This document shows positions 34,831-45,999 of a DNA stretch of 64,000 nucleotides, one piece after another. Where the stretch lies: NCBI RefSeq assembly GCF_030412915.1, contig NZ_JAUHJR010000001.1, forward strand, positions 930,001-994,000. Direction: 5' to 3'. The DNA comes from Nocardioides abyssi (GTDB lineage Bacteria > Actinomycetota > Actinomycetes > Propionibacteriales > Nocardioidaceae). The first letter of the stretch is position 1. Each line of letters starts with the position of its first letter. A program made the position numbers and the translations under genes. A model generated the notes under the pieces. It saw only the letters and a list, made by a program, of their open reading frames with translations. It was not told where the DNA came from and ran no database searches.

Positions 34831-36642
34831 TCAGCTGGCGGACGGCATGGCGTCGGCGCCGGAGGCGGGGAGCGGGTCGACGGCGGACTGGCCGGCGCGG
34901 AGGAACCGGCCGGTGCGCTCGCGGCCGAGCACGTCGGCGGCCTGCCCGTCGCGCCAGACGGTGCGACCGCCGACCATGACGAGCGGGACGGTGGCGTCGT
35001 TGCGGTTGACCATGCGCGACAGGCCGTCGTACTGGTCGACCGGGGACTCGGCGTACTCCTCCAGCGAGGCGTCGAGCCGCTCGGGGTCGACGACGACGAG
35101 GTCGGCGCGGTCGCCGACGCGCAGGTGGCCGGCGTCGAGGTCGTACCACTCGGCGAGCTCGCCGGTGAGGCGGTGCACGGCCTGCTCGACGCTGAGGAAC
35201 GGCTTGCCGGCGCGCTCGGCGTCGCGCACGTGCTTGAGCAGCCGCAGCCCGAAGTTGTAGAAGGCCATGTTGCGCAGGTGGGCGCCGGCGTCGGAGAAGC
35301 CCATCTGGATGCTCGGCGTCTGCGCCATCTTCTGCAGGATCTTGGGGCGGTGGTTGGAGATGGTGGTCCGCCAGCGCAGCGCCGTGCCGTGCTCGAGCAC
35401 CAGGTCGAGGAACGCGTCGACGGGGTGGGCGCCGCCGCGCTCGACACCGACCTGACCGAAGGACTTCCCGACGACCGAGGCGTCGGGGCAGGCGACGATC
35501 TCGGCGTCGAAGAAGTCGCGGTGCCACACGCGCGGGCCGTACTTCGACTCGTAGTCCTTGCGGAAGCGGGCGCGGTACGCCGGGTCGCGCATGAGCTCGT
35601 CGCGCGCGAGCTTCTCCTGCAGGTGCAGCGCGGCCGCGCCGGAGCCGAACTCCTCGAAGATCACCAGGTCGATGCCGTCGGCGTACACCTCGAACGGCAC
35701 CGGCAGGTGCTGCCAGCGGAAGTCGGCCCCGAGCCGGTTGACGACGCCGCCGAGCAGGCGCATCAGGTGGATGATGAACGGGATGGCCTTGATGTCGGCG
35801 GCCGAGAGCAGGCTGGTCTTCAGCGGCTTGCGCCACAGCCCGATCGAACCGAGCGCCTGGGTGACGATCGTGTGCGGGTGGGTGGCGTCGGGGCCGGCCT
35901 GCAGCGCGCGGCCGCGGCGGCGCAGCACGTCACGCAGTCGGCGCATCTCGTGGTGCTTGGCGTACGTCGACGGCAGGGTGCGCGAGCGGCAGAGGTCGCC
36001 GTCGAGCTTGTCGAAGAGCAGCTGCTGGGCCGACATGCCGATGAAGCCGGCGTCGAGCGCCTCGGTGAGCATCCGCTCCATCCGGTCCAGCTCGCTGCGG
36101 GTGGGGCGGACGTCGTCGCGGGTGGCGCGGTCCAGGCCCATGGTGGCGGCGCGCATGTCGGAGTGGCCGATGAACGACGCGAGGTTGGGGCCGAGCGGGA
36201 GCGACTCCAGCGCGGCGACGTACTCCTCGGCCGAGCGCCAGGTCTTGTGCGAGCCGACCGACTTGATGACGTGCTGGCGCGGGATCGCCTCGACCCGGCC
36301 GAAGAGGTCGCCGGCGTCGACGGCGTCGACGTGGACGGTCGAGAGCGAGCACGAGCCGAGGAGGATCGTGGTGACGCCGTGGCGCAGCGACTCCTCGAGG
36401 GTCGGCCCCTCGAGCACCTCGACGTCGTAGTGCGTGTGGATGTCGACCATGCCCGGCATGACCCACTGCCCGGTCGCGTCGACGACGTCGGGGCAACCGG
36501 TCTCGTCGAGCGGCTCGGCGGAGACCGTCGCGACGCGGCCCTCGCGGACCCCCAGGTGCCGGACCGCGGAGGGCGCACCCGTCCCGTCGAACCAGCGGCC
36601 GCCCTTGATGATCGTGTCGTAGGTCACGCTCGGATCGAACAA
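34831..36642 (-). CDS. amidohydrolase-3 family protein (N-acyl-D-amino-acid deacylase-like)
   Basis: 603 residues. Metal-dependent amidohydrolase fold: IIKGGRWFDGTGAP at the start, metal-binding HTHYD near residue 70 (VDIHTHYDVE), GFIGMSAQQLLF, and late GFSDAGAHLRN with the catalytic Asp. These fit the D-aminoacylase/N-acyl-D-amino acid amidohydrolase branch. TTG at 36642 gives the longest reading; GTG at 36627 (VTYDTIIKGG) is an equally plausible start. It lies 16 bases after gabT on the same strand. The substrate is unknown; an N-acylated amine or amino acid would suit the context. Confidence 0.8.
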   Translation of the reverse strand: MFDPSVTYDTIIKGGRWFDGTGAPSAVRHLGVREGRVATVSAEPLDETGCPDVVDATGQWVMPGMVDIHTHYDVEVLEGPTLEESLRHGVTTILLGSCSLSTVHVDAVDAGDLFGRVEAIPRQHVIKSVGSHKTWRSAEEYVAALESLPLGPNLASFIGHSDMRAATMGLDRATRDDVRPTRSELDRMERMLTEALDAGFIGMSAQQLLFDKLDGDLCRSRTLPSTYAKHHEMRRLRDVLRRRGRALQAGPDATHPHTIVTQALGSIGLWRKPLKTSLLSAADIKAIPFIIHLMRLLGGVVNRLGADFRWQHLPVPFEVYADGIDLVIFEEFGSGAAALHLQEKLARDELMRDPAYRARFRKDYESKYGPRVWHRDFFDAEIVACPDASVVGKSFGQVGVERGGAHPVDAFLDLVLEHGTALRWRTTISNHRPKILQKMAQTPSIQMGFSDAGAHLRNMAFYNFGLRLLKHVRDAERAGKPFLSVEQAVHRLTGELAEWYDLDAGHLRVGDRADLVVVDPERLDASLEEYAESPVDQYDGLSRMVNRNDATVPLVMVGGRTVWRDGQAADVLGRERTGRFLRAGQSAVDPLPASGADAMPSAS

Positions 36643-36658
36643 GGGATCCTGACGCGCG

Positions 36659-38023
36659 TCAAGCGGTTGCGCGGAACCCGTCGGCCACGACGTCGAAAGC
36701 CTCGTGCAGCAGCGCGTCGGAGATGGCCAGCGGCGGGAGGAACCGGAAGACGTTCCCCCAGGTCCCGCAGGTCAGCGTGACCACGCCCTGCTGGTGGCAG
36801 TACGCCGAGACGGCGGCGGCGCGCACGGGGTCGGGCTCGGTGGTGCCGGGCTCGCACAGCTCGATCGCCATCATCGCCCCGCGCCCGCGGACGTCGCCGA
36901 TGACCGGATGCTCGGCCTGCAGCGCGTCGAGCCGGCCGCGCATGATCGTCTCGATCGCGCGGGCCCGGCCGACGAGGTCGTGGTCGGTCATCTCCTGCAT
37001 CGCCCCCAGCGCGGCGGCGCAGGCCAGCGGGTTGCCGCCGTAGGTGCCGCCGAGCCCGCCGACGTGGACGGCGTCCATGAGGTCGGCGCGACCGGTGACC
37101 GCGGCGAGCGGCAGGCCGCCGGCGATGCCCTTGGCGGTGGTGACCAGGTCCGGCACGACGCCCTCGCGGTCGCAGGCGAACCAGTCGCCGGTGCGGCAGA
37201 AGCCGGACTGGATCTCGTCGGCGACCAGCACGACGTCGTTGGCGCGGCACCACTGCGCCAGCGCGGGCAGGAAGCCGGGCGCGGGCTCGACGAAGCCGCC
37301 CTCGCCCTGCACGGGCTCGATGACGACGCAGGCCAGGTTGGTCGCGCCGACCTGCTTCTCGACCACGTCGATCGCGCGGCGGGCGGCCTCCCCGCCGCTC
37401 AGCCCGTCGCGGAACGGGTAGGACATCGGCGCCCGGTAGACCTCGCCCGCGAACGGCCCGAAGCCGTGCTTGTAGGGCATGTTCTTCGCCGTCATCGCCA
37501 TCGTGAGGTTGGTGCGGCCGTGGTAGGCGTGGTCGAAGACGACGACCGCGTCGCGACCGGTCGCCACCCGCGCGATCTTGACGGCGTTCTCGACCGCCTC
37601 GGCGCCGGAGTTGAACAGGGCCGACTTCTTCGCGTGGTCGCCGGGGGTGAGCTCGGCGAGCCGCTCGCACACGTCGACGTACCCGTCGTACGGCGTGACC
37701 ATGAAGCAGGTGTGGGTGAACGCCTCGAGCTGCGCCGAGACCCGCTCGACGACCGCCGGCGCCGCGTTGCCGACCGTCGTGACCGCGATGCCCGAGCCGA
37801 GGTCGATCAGCGAGTTGCCGTCGACGTCGACCAACACGCCGCCGCCCGCCGCGGCCACGAAGACCGGCAGCGTCGTGCCGACGCCGTCCGCGACGTGCGC
37901 GCGCTTGCGCTCGAGCCGCTCCAGCGAGCGCGGGCCGGGGATCTCGGTGACCAGGCGGCGCTCCTGGGGCAGGCCGGGCCCGCCCGTGGTGGGCGTCGTG
38001 CTGGGTGCGGACGTCGTCGTCAT
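36659..38023 (-). CDS. gabT: 4-aminobutyrate aminotransferase
   Basis: 454 residues. Converts GABA plus 2-oxoglutarate to succinate semialdehyde plus glutamate. Class-III motifs: [56 protein letters not shown] (PLP Asp) and [17 protein letters not shown] (PLP Lys), the GabT pattern. It would complete the step after the aldehyde dehydrogenase at 31988. No succinate-semialdehyde dehydrogenase is visible nearby. The ATG at 38023 follows a TACGCT box by 6 bases. Divergent from dxr. Confidence 0.92.
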   Translation of the reverse strand: MTTTSAPSTTPTTGGPGLPQERRLVTEIPGPRSLERLERKRAHVADGVGTTLPVFVAAAGGGVLVDVDGNSLIDLGSGIAVTTVGNAAPAVVERVSAQLEAFTHTCFMVTPYDGYVDVCERLAELTPGDHAKKSALFNSGAEAVENAVKIARVATGRDAVVVFDHAYHGRTNLTMAMTAKNMPYKHGFGPFAGEVYRAPMSYPFRDGLSGGEAARRAIDVVEKQVGATNLACVVIEPVQGEGGFVEPAPGFLPALAQWCRANDVVLVADEIQSGFCRTGDWFACDREGVVPDLVTTAKGIAGGLPLAAVTGRADLMDAVHVGGLGGTYGGNPLACAAALGAMQEMTDHDLVGRARAIETIMRGRLDALQAEHPVIGDVRGRGAMMAIELCEPGTTEPDPVRAAAVSAYCHQQGVVTLTCGTWGNVFRFLPPLAISDALLHEAFDVVADGFRATA

Positions 38024-38029
38024 GGCCGA

Positions 38030-38035
38030 AGCGTA
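38030..38035 (-). promoter_or_regulatory. -10 box of gabT
   Basis: TACGCT on the minus strand, 6 bases before the gabT ATG, no ribosome-binding site; leaderless type. Confidence 0.45.
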
Positions 38036-38079
38036 GGCGTGCTCCGGGTCACACGGGAGCCGGCTGGGAGACTGGGCCG

Positions 38080-39174
38080 GTGACAGACCGCCGCGACATC
38101 GTCATCCTCGGCTCGACCGGTTCGATCGGCACCCAGGCGATCGACCTGGTGCGGGCCAACCCCGACCGGTTTCGGGTGGTCGGGCTGACGGCGGGCGGGT
38201 CCCAGCCCGAGCTGTTCGAGCAGCAGGTGGCCGAGCTGCGGCCGGCGTACAGCGGGCTGGGGGAGGAGGCCAGCGTCGAGGCGGCCGCGATGAGCGCCGA
38301 CGTCGTGCTCAACGGCATCACCGGCGCGGTCGGCCTGCGGCCCACGCTCGCCGCGCTCGACGCCGGCACCACGCTCGCGCTGGCCAACAAGGAGTCGCTG
38401 GTCATGGGCGGCCCGCTGGTCCTCGAGCGCGCGCGGCCGGGCCAGATCGTGCCGGTCGACTCCGAGCACTCCGCGGTGGCGCAGTGCCTGCGCGGCGGCG
38501 CCGCGGAGGAGGTACGCCGCCTGGTGCTGACCGCGAGCGGCGGCCCGTTCCGCGGGCGCACGGCGGCGGAGCTGGCCGACGTCACGCCCGAGCAGGCGAT
38601 GGCGCACCCGACGTGGGACATGGGGCCGGTCATCACGATCAACTCGGCGACCCTGGTGAACAAGGGGCTGGAGGTCATCGAGGCGCACCTGCTCTTCGGC
38701 ATCCCCTACGACCGGATCGAGGTCGTGGTGCACCCCACGAGTGTCGTGCACTCGATGGTGGAGTTCGTCGACGGCTCGACGCTGGTGCAGGCCAGCCCGC
38801 CGACGATGATGATCCCGATCGCCCTGGGCCTGGCCTGGCCCGACCGGGTGCCGGACGCCGCCGCGCCGGTCGACTGGACCCGCACCGAGACGTGGGAGTT
38901 CCACCCGCTCGACGCCGAGGCGTTCCCCGCGGTCGCGCTGGCCCGCGCGGCCGGGGAGCGGGGCGCGACGGCCCCGGCGGTCTACAACGCCGCCAACGAG
39001 GTCTGCGTCGACGCCTTCCGCCGGGGCGCCCTCCGCTTCACCGAGATCGTCCCCACGGTCGCCGCCGTCCTGGGCGAGCACGACGTACCCTCGACGGAGC
39101 ACCTCACCGTCGACGACGTCCTCGCCGCCGACGCCTGGGCCCGGGTCCGGGCGGAGGCGCTGCTCGAGCCGTGA
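38080..39174 (+). CDS. dxr: 1-deoxy-D-xylulose 5-phosphate reductoisomerase
   Basis: 364 residues; second step of the MEP isoprenoid pathway. NADPH site [26 protein letters not shown], metal ligands in [16 protein letters not shown] with [20 protein letters not shown], and [12 protein letters not shown] are all intact. It is somewhat shorter than the usual 385-413 residues; about 15 residues appear missing between GLTAGG and ADVVLN compared with what I recall of the mycobacterial enzyme. GTG start, with GAGACT 6 bases upstream. Followed by rip1 and ispG as in mycobacteria. Confidence 0.95.
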   Translation: MTDRRDIVILGSTGSIGTQAIDLVRANPDRFRVVGLTAGGSQPELFEQQVAELRPAYSGLGEEASVEAAAMSADVVLNGITGAVGLRPTLAALDAGTTLALANKESLVMGGPLVLERARPGQIVPVDSEHSAVAQCLRGGAAEEVRRLVLTASGGPFRGRTAAELADVTPEQAMAHPTWDMGPVITINSATLVNKGLEVIEAHLLFGIPYDRIEVVVHPTSVVHSMVEFVDGSTLVQASPPTMMIPIALGLAWPDRVPDAAAPVDWTRTETWEFHPLDAEAFPAVALARAAGERGATAPAVYNAANEVCVDAFRRGALRFTEIVPTVAAVLGEHDVPSTEHLTVDDVLAADAWARVRAEALLEP

Positions 39175-39195
39175 CCCACCCCTGAACGGACCCCG

Positions 39196-40548
39196 ATGAC
39201 CGCCCTGCTCTACCTCCTCGGCGTGGTGACCTTCGTGGTCGCGATCCTCGCCTCGATCGGCCTGCACGAGCTGGGCCACATGATCCCCGCCAAGGCGTTC
39301 GGGGGGAAGGTCACGCAGTACATGATCGGCTTCGGCCCGACCGTGTGGAGCAAGCGCGTCGGCGAGACCGAGTACGGCCTCAAGGCCATCCCGCTCGGCG
39401 GCTACGTGAAGATCATCGGGATGCTGCCGCCCGGCGCGGCCGCGGTCGCCGACGAGGTGACGTACGACGAGCACGGCCAGCAGGTCGTGCGGGTGCGCAA
39501 GTCCAACACCGGCATGTTCACCCAGCTCATCTCCGACGCCCGCGCGGCGGAGTGGGAGCTGGTCGAGCCGGGCGACGACACGCGGCTGTTCTACAAGATG
39601 CCGTGGTGGAAGAAGGTCGTCGTCATGGCCGGCGGGCCGACGGTCAACATCCTGATCGCCTTCGGCATCTACGCCTCGGTGTTCGGCAGCTACGGCAACC
39701 CGGGCGACATCGAGATCCAGCCGGTCGTCAGCTCCGTGCAGGAGTGCGTCGTGCCCGTCGAGGAGGACGGCCGGGTCTGCACCGACGCCGACCCGGTGAC
39801 GCCCGCGGTCCGCGCGGGCCTCGAGCCGGGCGACCGGTTCCTCGCCTTCAACGGCACGCCGGTCGAGGACTGGCAGCAGCTGCAGGAGCTCATCCGCGGC
39901 AACGACGACGGTCGCGCGGAGATCCTCGTCGAGCGCGACGGCCAGCAGCAGACGGTCGTCACCAACACCACCGTCTCCGCCCGGCCGACCTCGGCCACCG
40001 ACGACACCCTCACCCAGGTCGGCTTCCTCGGCATCTCGCCGAGCGCCGACATCGTCACCGGCGGCGTCGGCTACACCCTGGGCGAGATGGGCCAGATGAC
40101 GAAGGACACCCTCGTCGCCCTCGCCACCCTGCCCGCCAAGGTCTGGGACGTCGCGCAGGCCATCGTCGGCCTCGAGGAGCGCGACCCCGAGGGCCCGGTC
40201 AGCATCGTCGGCGGCGGCCGCCTCGCGGGCGAGACGACCGCCCACGAGGAGATCCCCGGCAACGACAAGCTGGCCTTCCTGCTGCTGCTCATCGCGGGGT
40301 TCAACTTCTTCATCGGGATGTTCAACTTCATCCCGCTGCTGCCGCTCGACGGCGGCCACATCGCGAGCGCCCTGTGGGAGGCCGTCCGGCGCGGGTTCGC
40401 CCGGCTCCTCGGCCGCCCCGACCCGGGGTACGTCGACGCGGCCAAGCTCCTGCCCGTGGCGTACGTCGTCGCGTCGGCCATGCTCGTCATGGGCGTCGTG
40501 CTGATCGTCGGCGACCTCGTGGTGCCGCTGCACCTGCCGGAGTCCTGA
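39196..40548 (+). CDS. rip1: site-2 intramembrane metalloprotease (Rip1/RseP family)
   Basis: 450 residues. Zinc site HELGH at residues 24-28 in the first membrane segment; the second conserved site [12 protein letters not shown] lies near residue 375. A PDZ domain (about 175-265: [17 protein letters not shown]) sits between. It cuts membrane-bound anti-sigma factors after site-1 cleavage. The gene order dxr-rip1-ispG matches Rv2870c-Rv2868c. Tight spacing to dxr (21 bases) suggests cotranscription. Confidence 0.93.
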   Translation: MTALLYLLGVVTFVVAILASIGLHELGHMIPAKAFGGKVTQYMIGFGPTVWSKRVGETEYGLKAIPLGGYVKIIGMLPPGAAAVADEVTYDEHGQQVVRVRKSNTGMFTQLISDARAAEWELVEPGDDTRLFYKMPWWKKVVVMAGGPTVNILIAFGIYASVFGSYGNPGDIEIQPVVSSVQECVVPVEEDGRVCTDADPVTPAVRAGLEPGDRFLAFNGTPVEDWQQLQELIRGNDDGRAEILVERDGQQQTVVTNTTVSARPTSATDDTLTQVGFLGISPSADIVTGGVGYTLGEMGQMTKDTLVALATLPAKVWDVAQAIVGLEERDPEGPVSIVGGGRLAGETTAHEEIPGNDKLAFLLLLIAGFNFFIGMFNFIPLLPLDGGHIASALWEAVRRGFARLLGRPDPGYVDAAKLLPVAYVVASAMLVMGVVLIVGDLVVPLHLPES

Positions 40549-40566
40549 CCGGCTCGGTCCGCGCCG

Positions 40567-40572
40567 TACGCT
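40567..40572 (+). promoter_or_regulatory. -10 box of ispG
   Basis: TACGCT, 7 bases before the ATG at 40580; an internal leaderless-type promoter within dxr-rip1-ispG. Confidence 0.4.
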
Positions 40573-40579
40573 GGGGGCC

Positions 40580-41731
<1,152 letters not shown>

Positions 41732-42005
41732 TCACCCGGCAGGTTCGTCCGTCCGGCCATCGGTCCGGCTCGTCGATCCTTCGGTCGACCGAGGACTCGT
41801 CCGGCCCGGGCTCGCGACGGACTTGACCGAAGAACCTCGCGCTCGACCGATGAAGGTTCCTCGGTCAAGCGTGAGTTCCTTCGGTCGAGCTCACCAATCC
41901 ACCGGTTGACCGGTGAATTGGTCCCCCTGTCCGTCCCTTTGACACCGACCTGCGCCGGAGACGGTCCGCCGGGAACGGGCGCTCCCGGCGACGCGCGCGA
42001 CCCCG
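41732..42005. repeat. cluster of imperfect palindromes after ispG
   Basis: No gene seen. TTCGGTCGACCGAG lies near 41780. CTTGACCGAAGAACCT (about 41822) pairs with AGGTTCCTCGGTCAAG (about 41853) with one mismatch. CCTTCGGTCGAG repeats the theme near 41879. ACCAATCCACCGGT (41892) pairs with ACCGGTGAATTGGT (41911) with one mismatch. These may act as terminators or belong to a dispersed repeat family. Confidence 0.7.
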
Positions 42006-42011
42006 TAGGCT
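42006..42011 (+). promoter_or_regulatory. -10 box of GNAT gene
   Basis: TAGGCT, 6 bases before the GTG at 42018, no ribosome-binding site; leaderless type. Confidence 0.5.
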
Positions 42012-42017
42012 GCCGAC

Positions 42018-42863
42018 GTGCTGTCGACCCGGTCCGGTGTGCGCGCCCTGGGGGCCTCGGACCTGTCCGCGTTCCTCGAGCTCACCGCGCTCGACCCGGT
42101 GGTCAACGTGTTCGCCGACTACCGCGCCCGCACCACCAACCTCGAGCCGCGCTGGCTCGGCGGGGAGATGTGGGGCCGCTTCGAGGGTGGCCAGCTCGTC
42201 GCGGCCTGCCACGTCGGCGCCAACCTGGTCCCGGTGCAGGCCGGTCCCGACGACGCCCGCGCGTTCGCCGAGAGGGCGCTGGGGCGGGGCCGCACGGTGT
42301 CGACGATCGTCGGCCCGCACGCGGCCGTCGAGGCGCTGTGGGAGGGCGTGGCCGGCGGCTGGGACCAGCCGCGCGAGGCCCGCTGGCGCCAGCCCCACCT
42401 CGAGATCGCCGGCCCGCCGCAGGTCGAGCCGGACCCACGGGTGCGTCGTACGACCCGGCAGGACATGGCCGAGCTCTATCCCGCGTGCGTGGCGATGTAC
42501 ACCGAGGAGGTCGGCATCAGTCCCGAGCACGGCGGGGGAGCCGAGCTCTACCGCGCCCGGGTCACCCAGCTGATGAACCGGGGCTGGTCCTTCGCCGCGT
42601 TCGAGGGCGACCGGCTGGTCTTCAAAGCCGAGGTCGCCTGCGCCTCCCCGCACGCCGCCCAGATCCAGGGGGTCTGGGTCCCGCCCGACCAGCGCGGCCA
42701 GGGACTGGCCGCCCACGGCATGGCCGCGGTGGCGCAGGTCGTCCGCGCCGAGGTGGCGCCGGTCGTCTCCCTCTACGTCAACGAGTGGAACGAGGCGGCC
42801 CGTCGCGCCTACGCCCGGGTCGGCTTCGAGGAGACCGCACGGTTCTCCACCGTCATGTTCTGA
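42018..42863 (+). CDS. GNAT-family acetyltransferase with N-terminal DUF4081-type domain
   Basis: 281 residues. The C-terminal half (about 140-281) is a GNAT domain; the acetyl-CoA loop is VWVPPDQRGQGLAAHG and a late LYVNEWNEAARRAYARVGF helix-strand is typical. The N-terminal half (about 1-130) resembles the domain found before GNAT in actinobacterial proteins such as Rv2867c, which sits at the same place after ispG. The substrate is unknown. GTG start set by the -10 box. Confidence 0.85.
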   Translation: MLSTRSGVRALGASDLSAFLELTALDPVVNVFADYRARTTNLEPRWLGGEMWGRFEGGQLVAACHVGANLVPVQAGPDDARAFAERALGRGRTVSTIVGPHAAVEALWEGVAGGWDQPREARWRQPHLEIAGPPQVEPDPRVRRTTRQDMAELYPACVAMYTEEVGISPEHGGGAELYRARVTQLMNRGWSFAAFEGDRLVFKAEVACASPHAAQIQGVWVPPDQRGQGLAAHGMAAVAQVVRAEVAPVVSLYVNEWNEAARRAYARVGFEETARFSTVMF

Positions 42864-42887
42864 CCGGTGCCCTGAGAGGGTGCAGCC

Positions 42888-43250
42888 ATGAGCCTGCCCC
42901 TGAGCGCCAAGGTCCTCGCCACCGGCTTCACCGTCAGCGGCGTCGTCCACCTCGTCAAGCCCGAGGTCTTCGAGCCGCTCATGCCGGCCTGGGTGCCGGC
43001 GCACCGCGAGGTCATCTACGCCAGCGGCGTGGCCGAGCTGCTGTGCGCGGCCGGGATGGCCGTGCCCGCGACGCGCCGGGCGGCGGGGTACGCCAGCGTG
43101 GCCGTCCTGGTCGGCGTCTTCCCCGGCAACGTGAAGATGGCGCAGGACTCGCTGCGCACGCGCAGCACCCGGTTCAAGGCGATCGCGATCGGCCGCCTGC
43201 CGATGCAGCTGCCGATGATCCGGGCGGCGCTGAAGGCCGCGCGCAGCTGA
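42888..43250 (+). CDS. DoxX-like small membrane protein
   Basis: 120 residues with about four hydrophobic segments. [20 protein letters not shown] and [16 protein letters not shown] are typical of the DoxX-like family found in actinobacteria. The function is not established; DoxX relatives are linked to quinone or thiol redox chemistry at the membrane. It follows the GNAT gene by 24 bases on the same strand, and a terminator-like hairpin follows it. Confidence 0.75.
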   Translation: MSLPLSAKVLATGFTVSGVVHLVKPEVFEPLMPAWVPAHREVIYASGVAELLCAAGMAVPATRRAAGYASVAVLVGVFPGNVKMAQDSLRTRSTRFKAIAIGRLPMQLPMIRAALKAARS

Positions 43251-43254
43251 CCCG

Positions 43255-43276
43255 GCGGGGGCGCAGGAACCCCCGC
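43255..43276 (+). terminator. hairpin before proS
   Basis: GCGGGGG and CCCCCGC form 7-base arms around an 8-base loop, between the DoxX-like gene and the proS promoter. Confidence 0.5.
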
Positions 43277-43298
43277 GCCGACGGCCGGGCGGCCGCCG

Positions 43299-43304
43299 TA
43301 CCCT
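43299..43304 (+). promoter_or_regulatory. -10 box of proS
   Basis: TACCCT, 7 bases before the ATG at 43312, no ribosome-binding site; leaderless type. Confidence 0.45.
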
Positions 43305-43311
43305 TGCGCCC

Positions 43312-45087
43312 ATGACCGCCCGGATCCTGCGCATGTCGAGCCTCTTCGTCCGCACGCTGCGCGACGACCCGGCGGACGCGGAGGTCCCCAGCCACCGGCT
43401 CCTCGTGCGCGCCGGCTACATCCGCCGCGCCGCGCCCGGCATCTACACCTGGCTGCCGCTCGGCCTGAAGGTGCTGCGCCGCATCGAGGACATCATCCGC
43501 GAGGAGATGGACGGCATCGGCGCGCAGGAGGTCAGCTTCCCCGCGCTGCTGCCCCGCGAGCCCTACGAGGCCACCGACCGGTGGACGGAGTACGGCGACA
43601 ACATCTTCCGCCTGCAGGACCGCAAGGGCGCCGACTACCTGCTCGGCCCCACCCACGAGGAGATGTTCACGCTCCTGGTCAAGGACCTGTACTCCTCCTA
43701 CAAGGACCTGCCGCTCGCGCTCTACCAGATCCAGACGAAGTACCGCGACGAGTCGCGCCCGCGCGCCGGCCTGCTGCGCGGCCGCGAGTTCGTGATGAAG
43801 GACTCCTACTCCTTCGACGTCGACGACGCCGGCCTGGAGGAGAGCTACCAGCGCCACCGCGACGCCTACATCCGGATCTTCGACCGGCTCGGCTTCGAGT
43901 ACGTCATCGTGTCCGCGATGTCCGGCGCCATGGGCGGTTCGATGTCGGAGGAGTTCCTCGCTCGCGCCGACAACGGCGAGGACACCTACGTCCGGTGCAC
44001 GGCCTGCGACTTCGCCGCCAACGTCGAGGCGGTGCGTGTGCCCACGCCGAGCCCGGTGCCGTACGGCGACGCCCCGGCCGCGCACGCGGAGCAGACGCCC
44101 GACACCCCCACCATCGAGACGCTGGTCGACCACCTGAACCAGGCCCACGCGCGCGAGGACCGCCCCTGGGCGGCCTCCGACACGCTCAAGAACGTCCTCG
44201 TGGTGCTGCACCACCCCGACGGCACCCGCGAGCCGCTCGCGATCGGTGTCCCCGGTGACCGCGAGGTCGATCTCAAGCGCCTCGACGCGCAGGTCTACCC
44301 GGCCGAGATCGAGGCCTTCGACGAAGCCGAGTTCAAGAAGCACCCGAGCCTGGTGAAGGGCTACATCGGCCCCGGCGTGCTGGGCGAGGAGAACGAGTCC
44401 GGCATCCGCTACCTCGTCGACCCTCGTGTCGTCGAGGGGACCCGCTGGGTGACCGGCGCCGACACGCCCGGCAGCCACGTGCTCGACCTCGTCGCCGGCC
44501 GCGACTTCACCCCCGACGGCACGATCGAGGCGGCCGACGTGCGTGCTGGCGACCCCTGCCCCCGCGGCGACGGCGTGCTCGAGACCGCCCGCGGCATCGA
44601 GATGGGCCACATCTTCGCGCTGGGTCGCAAGTTCGCCGACGCCCTCGGCCTCAAGGTGCTCGACGAGAACGGCAAGCTCGTCACCGTCACCATGGGCTCC
44701 TACGGCATCGGTGCCTCCCGCGCGGTCGCAGCGGTCGCCGAGGGCACCCACGACGAGCTCGGGCTGTCCTGGCCGCGCGAGGTCGCGCCGGCCGACGTCC
44801 ACCTCGTCGCGACCGGCAAGGACGAGGCGGTCTTCGCCGCCGCCGAGCGGATCGCGCACGAGCTCGCGAAGCAGGGCGTCGAGGTGCTCTACGACGACCG
44901 CCCCGGCAAGGTCAGCCCCGGCGTGAAGTTCAAGGACGCCGAGCTCATCGGCGTCCCGACCATCGTGGTCGTCGGCAAGGGCCTCGCCGACGGCGTGGTC
45001 GAGGTCAAGGACCGACGGACCGGCGAGCGCGAGCAGGTGCCCGCCGACCACGTCGTCGACCACCTCGTCCGCCTGGTCCGTGCCTGA
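43312..45087 (+). CDS. proS: prolyl-tRNA synthetase
   Basis: 591 residues, the bacterial-type ProRS. Class-II core: [52 protein letters not shown] (motif 2) and [17 protein letters not shown] (motif 3). The editing (INS) domain lies between motifs 2 and 3 (about 205-385) and removes mischarged alanine. The anticodon-binding domain is at the C-terminus. The stop lies 8 bases inside the next gene. Same neighbourhood as Rv2845c. Confidence 0.97.
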   Translation: MTARILRMSSLFVRTLRDDPADAEVPSHRLLVRAGYIRRAAPGIYTWLPLGLKVLRRIEDIIREEMDGIGAQEVSFPALLPREPYEATDRWTEYGDNIFRLQDRKGADYLLGPTHEEMFTLLVKDLYSSYKDLPLALYQIQTKYRDESRPRAGLLRGREFVMKDSYSFDVDDAGLEESYQRHRDAYIRIFDRLGFEYVIVSAMSGAMGGSMSEEFLARADNGEDTYVRCTACDFAANVEAVRVPTPSPVPYGDAPAAHAEQTPDTPTIETLVDHLNQAHAREDRPWAASDTLKNVLVVLHHPDGTREPLAIGVPGDREVDLKRLDAQVYPAEIEAFDEAEFKKHPSLVKGYIGPGVLGEENESGIRYLVDPRVVEGTRWVTGADTPGSHVLDLVAGRDFTPDGTIEAADVRAGDPCPRGDGVLETARGIEMGHIFALGRKFADALGLKVLDENGKLVTVTMGSYGIGASRAVAAVAEGTHDELGLSWPREVAPADVHLVATGKDEAVFAAAERIAHELAKQGVEVLYDDRPGKVSPGVKFKDAELIGVPTIVVVGKGLADGVVEVKDRRTGEREQVPADHVVDHLVRLVRA

Positions 45088-45811
45088 CCTGCTCCGGGGC
45101 CGTGCCGGCACGGCCCTGCTGCTGGGGGTGCTGACCCCCGCGGTGCTGGCCGCGGCGACCTGGGTCGTCCTCGACGCGCGCGGCGACGGGCCCGAGGGCT
45201 ACGTCCCGGCCTACACCGCCGAGCAGTCCGGGCGCGGTCCCGGCCAGGTGCGCGAGCAGGAGCCGGTCCCCGACCGGCGGCGCCAGGAGTACCTCGACTT
45301 CGCCCGCCGCGCCGTCACGACGGTCGTCTCGGGCGACGTCGCGGCCGTGCGGCAGGTCGTCACGCCCACGCTCGGCGCCGCCCTCGCCGACCTGCCGCTC
45401 GGCGCGGCCGACGTCGGCGTGCGGGCGCTCGGGCTCACGACCGCGGACCGTGCCGGGGCGGAGGCGCTGGTGCTGCTCGGCGGCCAGGCCGCCGCGCCCG
45501 TCCTCGTCACCGTCGACGCCTCCGGGGAGCGGATGCTGGTCTTCGAGGTGCGGGTCGACCTCACCGCGACCGCCGGCCCCGGCGCCGACGAGGCCGATCC
45601 GGCCCGTCGCCGCGCCCTCGCCGCCGCCGGCCGCGTCGTCGGCAGCCGCGGCGCCGGTGAGCCGCTGGCGGCCGGCCTGACGACGTACTCCCGCGACCGC
45701 GCGAGCGCCGTCGTCGCCGCAGCGACGCCCGCCGGCCCGGTCGGCCTGGTCGTCCGGCTCGTGCGCGAGAACGGCCGCTGGGTGGGGCAGGGCGCCGAGC
45801 TCGTCCGCTGA
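45080..45811 (+). CDS. secreted or membrane-anchored protein of unknown function
   Basis: 243 residues. GTG start inside the end of proS. One N-terminal hydrophobic segment ([20 protein letters not shown]) is followed by a low-complexity linker and a soluble domain with repeated V-V-x-A patches. Most likely exported and anchored by the uncleaved segment. No family recognised. Translational coupling to proS is implied by the 8-base overlap but no functional link is known. Confidence 0.7.
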   Translation: MPDLLRGRAGTALLLGVLTPAVLAAATWVVLDARGDGPEGYVPAYTAEQSGRGPGQVREQEPVPDRRRQEYLDFARRAVTTVVSGDVAAVRQVVTPTLGAALADLPLGAADVGVRALGLTTADRAGAEALVLLGGQAAAPVLVTVDASGERMLVFEVRVDLTATAGPGADEADPARRRALAAAGRVVGSRGAGEPLAAGLTTYSRDRASAVVAAATPAGPVGLVVRLVRENGRWVGQGAELVR

Positions 45812-45856
45812 CCCCGGTCACCCGACCCGGCTCGCTCGACCGCCGCCGGCAACGGC

Positions 45857-45878
45857 GCACTGCAGGAACCTGCAGTGC
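45857..45878. terminator. perfect palindrome between convergent genes
   Basis: GCACTGCAGG-AA-CCTGCAGTGC, 10-base arms, between the gene ending at 45811 and the convergent ferritin-like gene. A second small palindrome TGCAGAGTTCTGCA lies at 45924-45937 with related sequence. Confidence 0.6.
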
Positions 45879-45999
45879 ACGAACCTGAGGCGTCGCGGGC
45901 ATCGACCCGGGCGCACCGGGTGCTGCAGAGTTCTGCACGAGGGCGCTCGTCGTCGGTCCCCACCTCGGACGGCCCCCTCGGACCCACGTGTCCGGGTCC

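Noticed and set aside
38080..39174. Short Dxr (364 residues) as a possible pseudogene
   Set aside because: All cofactor, metal and substrate motifs are intact; the difference is a loop-length change.
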